Shown here: positions 27,320 through 35,694 of the stretch, piece after piece
How positions within the stretch are numbered: position 1 is the stretch's first letter
How the letters are laid out: every line of letters starts with the position of its first letter
DNA from: HXMU1420-13 sp965601825
Lineage (GTDB): Bacteria; Bacteroidota; Rhodothermia; Balneolales; Balneolaceae
Assembly (NCBI GenBank): GCA_965601825.1
Contig: OZ271839.1
Location: 496,001 to 560,000 of the forward strand
Direction of reading: 5' to 3'
DNA: 64,000 bases
The notes under the pieces: model-generated
What the model was told of the DNA's origin: nothing
Databases searched by the model: none
The model's input: only the letters and a program-made list of their open reading frames with translations
Position numbers and translations under genes: made by a program

Positions 27320-28570
27320 ATGGCAAAAAAAGTAGTGATAATTGGGGGTGGATTTGGCGGCATGAACGTGGCTAAATCTTTGACGAACACTGCCTATGAA
27401 ATCACAATCATTGATAAGTCCAATCATCACCTTTTTCAACCACTATTGTATCAAGTAGCGACAGCTGCACTTTCTCCAGGTGATATTGCCGTTCCAATTC
27501 GATCGGTTTTTTCCAGACAAAAGAACGTAAAAGTAATATTAGGTGAAGTTGTAACTGTTAGCAAAGAAGATCAGGTTGTTCAACTTGCTGAAGGTGATTT
27601 AATTCCATTCGATTATTTGGTAATTGCCACTGGCGCTCAATACAATTATTTCGGAAACGATGATTGGGAGCCAATTGCTCCCGGACTTAAGTCCTTGGAT
27701 GATGCACTCCGAATTCGGGAGCGAATTCTTTTATCACTTGAAAAAGCAGAGAAAATACCTGAGCTGGATGATAGAAAGCCTTATTTAACCTTTGTTGTGA
27801 TTGGCGGGGGTCCGACCGGTGTTGAGATGGCAGGATCAATTGCAGAGATTGCGAAGCGTAATATGATGCGAGAGTATCGAAACTTCCATAAGAATGAGAC
27901 TACTGTGTATTTGGTCGAAGCTGCCGGTGGGGTACTCAATGGTTACACAGAAAGTTTATCTCAGAATGCTCTTGATACCTTAACGAAAATGGGCGTACAG
28001 ATAATTCTGAACTCTCCGGTTGAAAAAATCACTGAAAAGGGTGTTCAACTCAAGAATCACTTTATCGAAACCCCAAATGTGATGTGGGCTGCCGGAGTTT
28101 CCGGTACTTCTCTCACAGATTCTTTAGAAGATGAGAAAGACCGAATTGGGCGAGTTAAGGTAAATCCTGACCTGTCAATTCCAAATCATCCAAATATTTT
28201 TGTAATTGGTGATGCTGCCCATGCTTTGGATAAAGAAGGCAAACCGCTTATAGGCGTTGCACCTGTTGCCATGCAACAAGGCCGATTCTTAGGCAAACTT
28301 CTAAAAAATGAATTCCGAAATAAACCCAGGGAATCTTTCAAATACACGGATAAAGGAACCATGGCAACCATTGGTCGGGCAAAAGCCGTTGCTGACATTA
28401 ATGGTTTAAAATTCACTGGTTTGATTGCCTGGCTGATCTGGGGTGTGATTCACATCTTCTTTTTAATCGGTTTCCGAAATCGCTTTAGAGTATTTGCAGA
28501 GTGGATATGGCATTATATCACTTTTAAACGTGGTGTTCGATTGATCTCTAAGCCGGAAATGAAGGAGTAA
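27320..28570 (+). CDS. ndh: Type II NADH dehydrogenase (NDH-2)
   Basis: 416 residues, FAD-dependent NADH:quinone oxidoreductase that does not pump protons. Dinucleotide motifs: VIIGGGFGGMNVAKSL (FAD, about 6-21) and VIGGGPTGVEMAGSI (NADH, about 160-174). The second FAD block is IFVIGDAAHA. A C-terminal amphipathic/hydrophobic part (LIAWLIWGVIHIFFLIGFRNR) attaches it to the inner membrane. Convergent with the IscA-type gene, with only 3 nt between the two stops. Confidence 0.95.
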   Translation: MAKKVVIIGGGFGGMNVAKSLTNTAYEITIIDKSNHHLFQPLLYQVATAALSPGDIAVPIRSVFSRQKNVKVILGEVVTVSKEDQVVQLAEGDLIPFDYLVIATGAQYNYFGNDDWEPIAPGLKSLDDALRIRERILLSLEKAEKIPELDDRKPYLTFVVIGGGPTGVEMAGSIAEIAKRNMMREYRNFHKNETTVYLVEAAGGVLNGYTESLSQNALDTLTKMGVQIILNSPVEKITEKGVQLKNHFIETPNVMWAAGVSGTSLTDSLEDEKDRIGRVKVNPDLSIPNHPNIFVIGDAAHALDKEGKPLIGVAPVAMQQGRFLGKLLKNEFRNKPRESFKYTDKGTMATIGRAKAVADINGLKFTGLIAWLIWGVIHIFFLIGFRNRFRVFAEWIWHYITFKRGVRLISKPEMKE

Positions 28571-28573
28571 AAT

Positions 28574-29008
28574 CTAAATCGAAAAACTTGTCCCGCAACC
28601 GCAGTTATCCACCGCATTTGGGTTATCGAAAGTAAAACCTCTGGCATCCAACCCATCTGGGTAATCAATTTGAATGCCTTCTAAATACATCAGATGTTTT
28701 TCGTCGACGATGAGTTCAACCCCAAAGTTCTCGAATACAATGTCTTCTTCTGTTCTATGATCTAAACCAAGCTTATAGCTTAAACCGGAACATCCACCGC
28801 CTTCTACCGCTACTCGTAAAAACAAGTTCTTATGGTCTTCACTATCATCTTTGATTTTCAATACCTGCTTAGCAGCTCTTTCTGTTAGTGTAACCGGCTC
28901 ACCTGTTAGCTCTTGAATAGTCTCTTCAGCAGACTCGGTAGACTCTTCATCTATAAAGTCATCCAGTAGGGAAGCAATTACATCGTCTAAATTTTCTTCT
29001 TGATTCAT
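28574..29008 (-). CDS. IscA/ErpA-type iron-sulfur assembly protein with acidic N-terminal extension
   Basis: 144 residues. The A-type carrier domain (about 38-144) has the three conserved cysteines: one in EGGGCSGLSY and two in the terminal CGCGTSFSI. Such proteins hand iron-sulfur clusters to target enzymes. Family members are usually ~105-115 residues; here about 35 acidic residues (DDVIASLLDDFIDEESTESA) precede the domain and no internal Met would remove them. A plausible client nearby is LipA (31574-32449). No other suf or isc gene is in the window. Confidence 0.92.
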   Translation of the reverse strand: MNQEENLDDVIASLLDDFIDEESTESAEETIQELTGEPVTLTERAAKQVLKIKDDSEDHKNLFLRVAVEGGGCSGLSYKLGLDHRTEEDIVFENFGVELIVDEKHLMYLEGIQIDYPDGLDARGFTFDNPNAVDNCGCGTSFSI

Positions 29009-29036
29009 TTCTTCAAAATATTTCTGTGTACTTAAA

Positions 29037-29061
29037 GATCCTGAAACAAGTTCAGGATGAC
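29037..29061. repeat. Short intergenic palindrome (ATCCTGAA...TTCAGGAT)
   Basis: A perfect 8-bp inverted repeat with a 5-nt spacer, followed by GAC. The core TTCAGGATGAC is part of the module that recurs at 32468, 33321, 33453 and 42742. Confidence 0.6.
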
Positions 29062-29070
29062 ACTACCAAA

Positions 29071-29100
29071 AGTCCCCTCTTGAGAGGGGATTTAGGGGTG
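29071..29100 (-). terminator. Palindromic element after the AlbA_2 gene, possible terminator
   Basis: TCCCCTC (29073-29079) pairs with GAGGGGA (29084-29090); on the minus strand the hairpin is followed by CTTTTGG, a short T tract. It begins a few bases after the stop of the gene ending at 29108. The sequence with the adjoining TTTAGGGGTGTG looks like a common intergenic repeat of Bacteroidota-type genomes. Confidence 0.45.
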
Positions 29101-29107
29101 TGTCAAA

Positions 29108-29800
29108 TTAAACACTTTTCTTGGATAAAGTATAATGTGCAACACCATCTCTCTCAAACAAATCTAACACTCCTACACTAACCAGGTTCACAAGAATCTT
29201 AGCTGCTGAATAGGTGGTCATGTTTATGATTGTACTGAATCTATCAACTGTAATTTCACTGTATTCGTTGAGGTAACGAAATAATAACCTTTCATTTTCT
29301 CCAAATTCGAAGGTAATTCCTTCTTCAGCATAACCTTTTTTCAAAACTTCAATCATATCTTCTGAAGCAAGCTGGCTTTCATCATTTTGTCGAACAAACA
29401 CTTTACGTTGCTTTTTCCCCTTAACATAAACCGGTTTTGTTTCAGCCTCAGGTACTTCAACAATGATCACGTCTTTGTTTCCAATATTCAACAGTTCCAT
29501 ATGGATTTCTGCTCTAGGAACACAAAGATCGGCAGCCTGATTCAGCCAAAATTCTTCTTCCATATAGCTTTCTGTTCCGATAAGCTCTCCGTTGTCTGCA
29601 ACACCAATTAAAATGGTTCCGCCATTTGCATTAGCAAAAGCAGAAATCTCTCTAGCTATTTTTTCAGGTGACGCAACCTTGTGCTTGAATTCCAAAAATG
29701 AACTTTCTCCGGTAGCAATCAGGTTTTTTAAATCCTGCCTGCTCATTTCGCTTATAGGCATATTCCCTGTGTGCTGCAGGTAAAAATTCATTTCATCCAT
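29108..29800 (-). CDS. AlbA_2 (Schlafen-type) putative nucleic-acid-binding protein
   Basis: 230 residues. The AlbA_2 domain (about 18-150) shows ESSFLEFKHKV, then EISAFANANGGTILIGVAD and NGELIG, the usual signature. The C-terminal ~60 residues (ITVDRFSTIINMTTYSAAKIL) look like a winged helix. These proteins are often called ATP-binding or transcriptional regulators but the biochemical role is uncertain. It lies 22 nt downstream of gpsA on the same strand and may be co-transcribed with plsY-gpsA. Confidence 0.85.
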   Translation of the reverse strand: MDEMNFYLQHTGNMPISEMSRQDLKNLIATGESSFLEFKHKVASPEKIAREISAFANANGGTILIGVADNGELIGTESYMEEEFWLNQAADLCVPRAEIHMELLNIGNKDVIIVEVPEAETKPVYVKGKKQRKVFVRQNDESQLASEDMIEVLKKGYAEEGITFEFGENERLLFRYLNEYSEITVDRFSTIINMTTYSAAKILVNLVSVGVLDLFERDGVAHYTLSKKSV

Positions 29801-29822
29801 TTTTACGGCCCTCTATCACTTA

Positions 29823-30833
29823 TTAGATGATAATTTCGTCTTTTGGATCTCTAGTCATTAATCGCTGTAGCGCGTCTGATGGATCAACACCATCAAATAA
29901 AACATGATATACAGCTTCTGTAATTGGCATTTCTACATGATTCTTAACGGACCAATCGTACACAGATTTTGTAGTTTTAATACCTTCAGCCACCATGTTC
30001 ATACTTTTGATGATATCGTCTAGCTTTTTTCCCTTTCCAATTTGTTCACCAACGTATCTATTTCGGCTATGCTCAGAAGTACAGGTCACAATCAAATCTC
30101 CCATTCCGGTTAAACCAGAAAAAGTATCTGTATGAGCTCCCATCATTAAGCCCATTCTTTTCATTTCATGCAAACCACGAGTTATTAAGGCCGCCTTTGC
30201 GTTGTCACCAAGGTCGGACCCATCAACAACACCAGCTGCAATTGCCATAATATTTTTTACAGAGCCACCAATCTCAACACCAATCACATCATTGTTCGCG
30301 TACACACGGAACATTGGTGTCATAAATGTTTCCTGAATAATACGAGTAGTTCTACTTGAATAAGCAGCCGCAACTACAGTCGTCGGGTGAAGTTTAGCTA
30401 CTTCTTCAGCATGAGATGGACCATACAATACGCCAATATTGTCTTCATAAGTGATCCCTTCCATTACTTCTACAAGGATCTGCGACATTGTTTTAAATGT
30501 GTCGTTTTCAATCCCTTTTGAAACTGTTACCAGAATCTCATCACCACTTAAACACGGTTTTATTCGGGCAGCTATTTCTCGAAGTGTATGAGATGGAGTG
30601 GCAAAAAGGATCATATCCTGATTACTTAAACAGTTTTCAAGATCATGAAAAGCTCTAATTGACTTTGGTAATTCGAGATCCGTCAAGTATGCTGAGTTTC
30701 TATTATGTGCATTTATAGATTCGACAACTTCAGGTTCTCTCGCCCAAATTTGAACATTATTACCAGCTGTATCTAAAACAGTAGCTAGTGCTGTACCAAA
30801 ACTACCAGCTCCAACGATAGTCACATTTCTCAT
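29823..30833 (-). CDS. gpsA: Glycerol-3-phosphate dehydrogenase [NAD(P)+]
   Basis: 336 residues. N-terminal NAD(P) site GAGSFGTALATVL (about 7-19), LFATPSHTLREIA, KGIENDTFKTMSQIL, GPSHAEEVA, and the catalytic Lys region GGSVKNIMAIAAGV. It makes sn-glycerol-3-phosphate from dihydroxyacetone phosphate for phospholipid synthesis. It overlaps plsY by 4 nt, and the two enzymes act in sequence: GpsA makes the acceptor that PlsY acylates. Confidence 0.97.
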   Translation of the reverse strand: MRNVTIVGAGSFGTALATVLDTAGNNVQIWAREPEVVESINAHNRNSAYLTDLELPKSIRAFHDLENCLSNQDMILFATPSHTLREIAARIKPCLSGDEILVTVSKGIENDTFKTMSQILVEVMEGITYEDNIGVLYGPSHAEEVAKLHPTTVVAAAYSSRTTRIIQETFMTPMFRVYANNDVIGVEIGGSVKNIMAIAAGVVDGSDLGDNAKAALITRGLHEMKRMGLMMGAHTDTFSGLTGMGDLIVTCTSEHSRNRYVGEQIGKGKKLDDIIKSMNMVAEGIKTTKSVYDWSVKNHVEMPITEAVYHVLFDGVDPSDALQRLMTRDPKDEIII

Positions 30834-31537
30834 ACCTGAACCTGCTCGGGTTGTACTTCCAGATCAGTTTTTTTTTTGCTTTCACCTACTTTACTCTCTG
30901 TCCCATCGCGAAGTCGTTGAATATTTGAACGATGACGATAGATAATTCCTGTAGCAACTATTAGTGCAAAAACAATGATACTACCGTCTACTTCCAAATC
31001 TAATCCATATCGCATAACCAATAGATTAATTGGATAAAGTAATGTAGCTGTGATGGAAGCTAGTGAAACATATTTTGTAATTAGAATGATCAAACCAAAC
31101 ATTACGAAAGAAATAGCAATAGACACCGGCTCGATACCAAATAACATCCCACATGCAGTTGCAGCTCCTTTCCCACCTTTAAAACGTGCAAAGAGTGGAT
31201 ACATATGACCAATCACAGCAAAAAGACCACAAGAGATTTTTAGAAAAGCTTCGACATCCCAGTTTGGTGGAGATAACGGGCCAGAAAATGGTGGCTCCAT
31301 AAGTTGAAATGCAAGTAAACTCAACCAGAATGAAGGGACGAAACCCTTCATGAAATCCATTGCAAAAACAGTAATACCGGCAGGAATGCCTAAAACTCTG
31401 AATGTATTTGTTGTTCCTGCGTTTCCACTACCGTGCTCACGAACGTCAATACCTTTATACACTTTTCCAACCCATATCGCAGATGGTATTGAGCCCAGCA
31501 CATAACTGATTAACAGTACGGTTAGCGTAGATAGCAT
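30830..31537 (-). CDS. plsY: Acyl-phosphate:glycerol-3-phosphate acyltransferase PlsY
   Basis: 235 residues, polytopic inner-membrane enzyme. Motif 1 is YVLGSIPSAIWVGKVYKGID with HGSGNAGTTNTFRVLG right after it; motif 2 is HMYPLFARFKGGKGAATA; motif 3 is near YRHRSNIQRLRDGTE. It makes lysophosphatidic acid from acyl-phosphate and glycerol-3-phosphate. A polar tail (KKKTDLEVQPEQVQV) extends past the family core. Translationally coupled to gpsA by a 4-nt overlap. Confidence 0.96.
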   Translation of the reverse strand: MLSTLTVLLISYVLGSIPSAIWVGKVYKGIDVREHGSGNAGTTNTFRVLGIPAGITVFAMDFMKGFVPSFWLSLLAFQLMEPPFSGPLSPPNWDVEAFLKISCGLFAVIGHMYPLFARFKGGKGAATACGMLFGIEPVSIAISFVMFGLIILITKYVSLASITATLLYPINLLVMRYGLDLEVDGSIIVFALIVATGIIYRHRSNIQRLRDGTESKVGESKKKTDLEVQPEQVQV

Positions 31538-31573
31538 TATCTCTAAATTTTCAACATTTACGTTTAGCAGAGC

Positions 31574-32449
31574 TTAAACGTGACGTTCAGCATGGTAAGA
31601 TGAACGTACCAACGGACCACTTTCAACGTGGCCTATTCCTAGTTTTTCTCCAATTTCTTTGTATTCCGCAAACTGGTCAGGATGTACCCATTCCAGAACC
31701 GGGTGATGCATTTTTGTAGGCTGCATATATTGCCCAATTGTTAAAACATCCACTTGATGATCAACGCAATCCTGCATTAATTCAATCACTTCTTCTCTTT
31801 TTTCACCAAGTCCAACCATAATCCCTGTCTTCGACTTGATGCCAGCTTTTTTAGTTCTTAGAAGTAATTCTAAAGATCTTTCATATCGTGCCTGAGGTCT
31901 AACTCGTCGATATTTATTTGGTACAGTTTCCAAATTGTGACTTAATACATTCGGCGGAGTATCAAGAACAATCTGTAGAGTTTCCCAATCCCCTTTGAAA
32001 TCTGGTATCAATGATTCAATCGTTACTCCTTGAATTGCTTCACGCAGAGCGATGTGAGTGGCCGCAAATATTGGTGCTCCACCATCTTTTCTATCATCTC
32101 GATTGATGGATGTTAGAACTACGTGCTTTAATTTCATCTTTGAGGCAGCATCAGCAACACGTCTTGGTTCATCCCAATCTAAATCTGCCGGCGGCCGGCC
32201 CGTTTTTACGGCGCAAAATGAACATGATCGAGTACAAACATCACCTAATAACATGAATGTGGCTGTTCCAGCTCCCCAACACTCCCCCATATTTGGGCAA
32301 CGAGCTTCAGAACAAACGGTATTCAATTTGTGCTCATTAATAGTATCAAGCACTTCCTTGAATTTCTCTCCTGATGGAAGCTTCACGCGTAACCAGTCCG
32401 GGCGCCTCTGCTTCGATTTCTTCTCTACAATTTGTAGTTCTTTTATCAT
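31574..32449 (-). CDS. lipA: Lipoyl synthase
   Basis: 291 residues, radical SAM enzyme that inserts two sulfurs into protein-bound octanoyl groups. The auxiliary cluster cysteines lie in NTVCSEARCPNMGECWG (C-x4-C-x5-C), the radical SAM cluster in VCTRSCSFCAV (C-x3-C-x2-C), and the C-terminal Ser ligand in GPLVRSSYHAE. It needs the octanoyl group supplied by LipB, whose gene lies just upstream on the same strand, separated by a palindromic repeat. Confidence 0.97.
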   Translation of the reverse strand: MIKELQIVEKKSKQRRPDWLRVKLPSGEKFKEVLDTINEHKLNTVCSEARCPNMGECWGAGTATFMLLGDVCTRSCSFCAVKTGRPPADLDWDEPRRVADAASKMKLKHVVLTSINRDDRKDGGAPIFAATHIALREAIQGVTIESLIPDFKGDWETLQIVLDTPPNVLSHNLETVPNKYRRVRPQARYERSLELLLRTKKAGIKSKTGIMVGLGEKREEVIELMQDCVDHQVDVLTIGQYMQPTKMHHPVLEWVHPDQFAEYKEIGEKLGIGHVESGPLVRSSYHAERHV

Positions 32450-32467
32450 TGTATAAAGTTAAACAGT

Positions 32468-32567
32468 GTCATCCCGAGCTTGTCGAGGGATCTCAAGTTA
32501 TGCTAAATATCTTTACCATTTGGTAGTTGAGATTCTTCGATTCCGCTATCGCTTCACTCAGAATGAC
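32468..32567. repeat. Paired palindromic intergenic repeat between lipB and lipA
   Basis: Two inverted copies of one module face each other: GTCATCCCGAGCTTGTCGAG ending in GGATCTCAA (32468-32496), and on the other strand GTCATTCTGAGTGAAGCGAT with GAATCTCAA (32567-32527), with about 30 nt between. Similar paired modules lie at 33321, 33453 and 42742. Confidence 0.7.
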
Positions 32568-32586
32568 AAAAATTAAGTCAATAAAA

Positions 32587-33312
32587 TTACGAAAAATATT
32601 GTTCTAGTTCTCTAGTACTGCCACATGGATTTATTGCCACATCAAAGACTTCTTCAAAGTGATTAACGATTCTTTTCTTTACTTCGTTTTGATCAATTTC
32701 TTTTCCTAATTGAGCTTGTAAGCTCGTAACCGCTTTATCAGAGATACCACATGGAACTATATGCCCAAAATAGCTCAAATCAGTATTTACGTTGAAAGCA
32801 AAACCATGCATCGTTACCCAGCGCGAAGATCTAATTCCAAGAGCTGCTATTTTTTCTTCCCCGATCCAAACACCAGTTAACCCATCGATTCTGTCTGCCT
32901 TTAAACCATAATCAGCGCATACTTTAATAAGAACTTCTTCTAAATAGCGCAGATACTTGTGGATATCTGTGAAGTGACGATCTAAGTCAAAGATTGGATA
33001 ACCAACAATTTGTCCCGGACCATGATAGGTGATGTCACCACCGCGATCGATTTTTACAAACTCAGCAGATAGTTTTTGAAGCTCCAACATGGATCGTAAC
33101 ATGTTCTCTTCAGCTCCACTTTTACCCAACGTATATACATGAGGATGTTCTACAAAAAGTAAGGCATCTTTTTTACGATCACCTTCAAACTCACCTTTTG
33201 ATTCAGCTCGTTTCTCTTCAATCAGCTTTTCCTGAACGGTCCTTTGCAAGTCCCAAACTGATTGGTAAGAATCGTGTTCTAAATCGTAAAGATTGATGGT
33301 TTTTTGGTTCAT
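32587..33312 (-). CDS. lipB: Octanoyltransferase LipB
   Basis: 241 residues. Catalytic features: HPHVYTLGKSG (about 53-63), RGGDITYHGPGQIVGYPIFD (about 90-109), KIAALGIRSSRWVTMHGFAFNV (with the catalytic Lys) and the Cys in IVPCGISDKAVTS. It moves octanoyl groups from acyl carrier protein to lipoyl domains, the first step of lipoate synthesis completed by LipA. Together with lipA and lpdA it forms a lipoate-related gene group on one strand. Confidence 0.96.
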   Translation of the reverse strand: MNQKTINLYDLEHDSYQSVWDLQRTVQEKLIEEKRAESKGEFEGDRKKDALLFVEHPHVYTLGKSGAEENMLRSMLELQKLSAEFVKIDRGGDITYHGPGQIVGYPIFDLDRHFTDIHKYLRYLEEVLIKVCADYGLKADRIDGLTGVWIGEEKIAALGIRSSRWVTMHGFAFNVNTDLSYFGHIVPCGISDKAVTSLQAQLGKEIDQNEVKKRIVNHFEEVFDVAINPCGSTRELEQYFS

Positions 33313-33320
33313 ACTTTATT

Positions 33321-33387
33321 GTCTTCCTGAGGCTATTGCCGAAGGATCGTCAATTCTTCTCACGACCGCTGTCGGGATCAGAATGAC
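33321..33387. repeat. Paired palindromic intergenic repeat between lpdA and lipB
   Basis: GTCTTCCTGAGGCTATTGCC with GAAGGATC (33321-33348) faces, on the other strand, GTCATTCTGATCCCGACAGC (33387-33368). Same GTCAT-CTGAG type module as at 32468. Confidence 0.6.
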
Positions 33388-33415
33388 TTTCTTATCTATT
33401 TCATCCTTTCTAAGA

Positions 33416-33441
33416 CAAAAATGGCTCCCAAATGGGAGCCA
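33416..33441 (-). terminator. Rho-independent terminator downstream of lpdA
   Basis: TGGCTCCC (33422-33429) and GGGAGCCA (33434-33441), 8 bp with a 4-nt loop; on the minus strand it is followed by TTTTTG. It lies 110 nt beyond the lpdA stop, after a palindromic repeat. Confidence 0.75.
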
Positions 33442-33452
33442 AATAAATAGTC

Positions 33453-33538
33453 GTCATGCTGAGCCATGTGCTGAACTTGATTCAGTATTGATTCAGCATC
33501 TGTAGCCATCACAGATCCCGGATCAAGTCCGGGATGAC
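33453..33538. repeat. Palindromic intergenic repeat, copy 1 of the TGCTGA/CCTGA pair
   Basis: Contains GTCATGCTGAGCCATGTGCT, then GAACTTGATTCAGTATTG and ATTCAGCATCT (to about 33502), then ACAGATCCCGGATCAAGTCC GGGATGAC. The first 48 nt match 42742-42791 with three differences, two of which are a compensatory pair in the TGCTGA/TCAGCA stem. Confidence 0.75.
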
Positions 33539-33550
33539 TACAACTGTGTA

Positions 33551-34969
33551 TTACTTCTTAACAGGAGTTCCTAAGTGAACACCTTCGTTATAAGCTTCAG
33601 CAACAGCTTCCATTACCGCCTCTGATAGAGTTGGGTGTGGGTGAACTGCACTGATAATTTCATGTCCGGTTGTTTCAAGATCACGAGCAACAACTGCTTC
33701 AGCAATCATTTCAGTTACACCAAATCCGATCATGTGACATCCTAACCATTCGCCATATTTAGCATCGAATACCACTTTCACGAAACCTTCTTCGTGACCT
33801 AGCGCCGTAGCTTTTCCACTTGCTGAAAGAGGGAATTTCCCAACTTTCACATCATAGCCAGCCTCTTTAGCTGCCTCTTCAGTCAATCCAACCGAAGCAA
33901 CCTGTGGCTCACAATAAGTACAACCTGGAATGTTCTCATAATTCACCGGCTTTGGATTATGACCAGCTAATTGTTCAGCTAATACCGTTGCTTCATGTGA
34001 GGCTTTATGTGCCAACCACGGGGCTCCAATGATATCACCAATTGCATAAATACCTTCAACTCCTGTAGAGTACGTTGACGTATCAACTACTATGGCTCCA
34101 CGCTCAATTTTTACTCCGATATCTTCCAGGCCAATTCCTTCAACGTTTCCGGTTACACCAACTGCAGATAGAACTACATCGGCATCAATCTTTTCTTCGC
34201 CTTTTTTGGTCTTTACAGTTACTTCAACACCTTTTCCTTTTTTCTCAACTTTCTCAACGGTGCTTTCTGTAAGAATAGTCATTCCTTTTTTCTTGTAAAC
34301 CTTACCAAGCTCACGTCCAACGTCTTTGTCTTCGATTGGAACTAGTGTTTTCTGTAGCTCAACAAGCACTACTTCTGTTCCTAGCGTGTTGTAGAAGTAA
34401 GCAAACTCAACACCAATTGCACCGGCACCAACAATTACCATTTTCTTTGGCTGCTTCTCCATGGTCATCGCCTTTTCTGAGTCGATGATCATTTCACCAT
34501 CAATTTTCAGACTTGGTAATTCCCGTGGACGAGCACCAGTGGCAATAATAAAGTACTTCGCTTTGATGCTTTCCTTCTCTTTTCCATTCTCATCATTTAC
34601 AGCTAATTCTGTTTTAGACTTGAATGAACCTGCACCCATGAAAACGTCGATTTTGTTGGCTTTCATCAAGAACTGAACACCTTTGCTCATCTTGTTAGCT
34701 ACGCCACGACTTCTTTTCAAGATACCATCGAAATCCGGCTTAACATCGCCAACAGAGATTCCATAATCTCCGGCATGCTGAATAGATTCTAATACCTCTG
34801 CTGATCTCAACAATGCTTTTGTTGGGATACAGCCAATATTCAAACAAACACCACCTAAATGTCTCTTCTCAACGATTGCTGTTTTAAAACCCAATTGTGA
34901 CGCTCGGATCGCTGCAACATAACCGCCCGGACCGGAACCAATCACACATACATCAAATTCTTTAGCCAT
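33551..34969 (-). CDS. lpdA: Dihydrolipoyl dehydrogenase (E3)
   Basis: 472 residues, FAD enzyme that reoxidises dihydrolipoyl groups of 2-oxo acid dehydrogenases and the glycine cleavage system. FAD motif IGSGPGGYVAAI (about 9-20), redox disulfide GGVCLNIGCIPTKAL (C-x4-C, about 40-54), NAD motif VIVGAGAIGVEFA, and the C-terminal His-Glu pair in SAVHPHPTLSEAVMEA. No E1 or E2 gene is adjacent; instead it neighbours lipB and lipA. Confidence 0.97.
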   Translation of the reverse strand: MAKEFDVCVIGSGPGGYVAAIRASQLGFKTAIVEKRHLGGVCLNIGCIPTKALLRSAEVLESIQHAGDYGISVGDVKPDFDGILKRSRGVANKMSKGVQFLMKANKIDVFMGAGSFKSKTELAVNDENGKEKESIKAKYFIIATGARPRELPSLKIDGEMIIDSEKAMTMEKQPKKMVIVGAGAIGVEFAYFYNTLGTEVVLVELQKTLVPIEDKDVGRELGKVYKKKGMTILTESTVEKVEKKGKGVEVTVKTKKGEEKIDADVVLSAVGVTGNVEGIGLEDIGVKIERGAIVVDTSTYSTGVEGIYAIGDIIGAPWLAHKASHEATVLAEQLAGHNPKPVNYENIPGCTYCEPQVASVGLTEEAAKEAGYDVKVGKFPLSASGKATALGHEEGFVKVVFDAKYGEWLGCHMIGFGVTEMIAEAVVARDLETTGHEIISAVHPHPTLSEAVMEAVAEAYNEGVHLGTPVKK

Positions 34970-35202
34970 GATTTCTTTTTGATAATAGTTTTTATTGAAT
35001 GCCTTCCTTCTAAATCAGAAACAGGAAACTCTTGGATTTTGAAGGCGCGTTAAGGTACGAGTTTTGTAGATGAAGTTCGAGTGTTTGGAATGAGGAAACA
35101 TTTGTTATAAAACGACACTAGATGTTAAACTAAAAGTAAAGATTTGATGTTGTCGAGTACTTAAAATTTACTATCATCAGCCCGTAATTTTTCGAAATTA
35201 AT

Positions 35203-35694
35203 TTGAATACGTTGACTAAAAAACTCATCCTACCAATAATAATCTTAGGTATTTGGAGCACTAGTTGCATAGAAGGACCAACTGTTAATCAGGATATAAA
35301 TGTTTCAATACCTGATGGAAAAGCACTTGTAATTATTGAATTCAGGGAGCCCTCGTCACGAGAAGCTGATCGATTAAACCTAACCATGGCTGAATATGAA
35401 GAGTACTTACTTTCGATTTATGGGGAAAGTGTTACTGTAAATGTTGAAGGAAGACTCGCCGGTGAATCACAGGCACAGAATTTTGGAATTTTTGAACTTC
35501 AACTAATTCATAATAATGTTTCTAGTCAGGATTGCATCCAAAGTAATGGACTAAGACTTCGATTAGAGCCTGGCAGATATGGACTAACAGATATTGAGAT
35601 AACTGGTAGGCCAATAGGTAGTTTTTGGGTTTACACCGAAGACAATTTGGAAGACTGTAAATTTGAACGAGTAAATATTCCGGACAATATCTAA
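35203..35694 (+). CDS. Hypothetical lipoprotein
   Basis: 163 residues. Starts at TTG 35203; no ATG lies near. The N-terminus (KLILPIIILGIWSTSC) is a lipoprotein signal with Cys at about residue 22. The rest is beta-rich, with a possible disulfide (Cys in SSQDCIQSN and EDCKFERV). Residues 30-130 look like a small beta-sandwich domain, family not recognised. Its stop overlaps the next start by one base (TAATG), so the two are coupled and probably work together in the envelope. Confidence 0.72.
   Translation: MNTLTKKLILPIIILGIWSTSCIEGPTVNQDINVSIPDGKALVIIEFREPSSREADRLNLTMAEYEEYLLSIYGESVTVNVEGRLAGESQAQNFGIFELQLIHNNVSSQDCIQSNGLRLRLEPGRYGLTDIEITGRPIGSFWVYTEDNLEDCKFERVNIPDNI

Noticed and set aside
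32058..32456. 132-codon plus-strand frame
   Set aside because: Antisense to lipA, which has all its cluster cysteines in the same DNA.
32468..33538. CRISPR array
   Set aside because: Repeats are palindromic pairs with irregular spacing and variable inner sequence, no constant spacer length and no cas gene.
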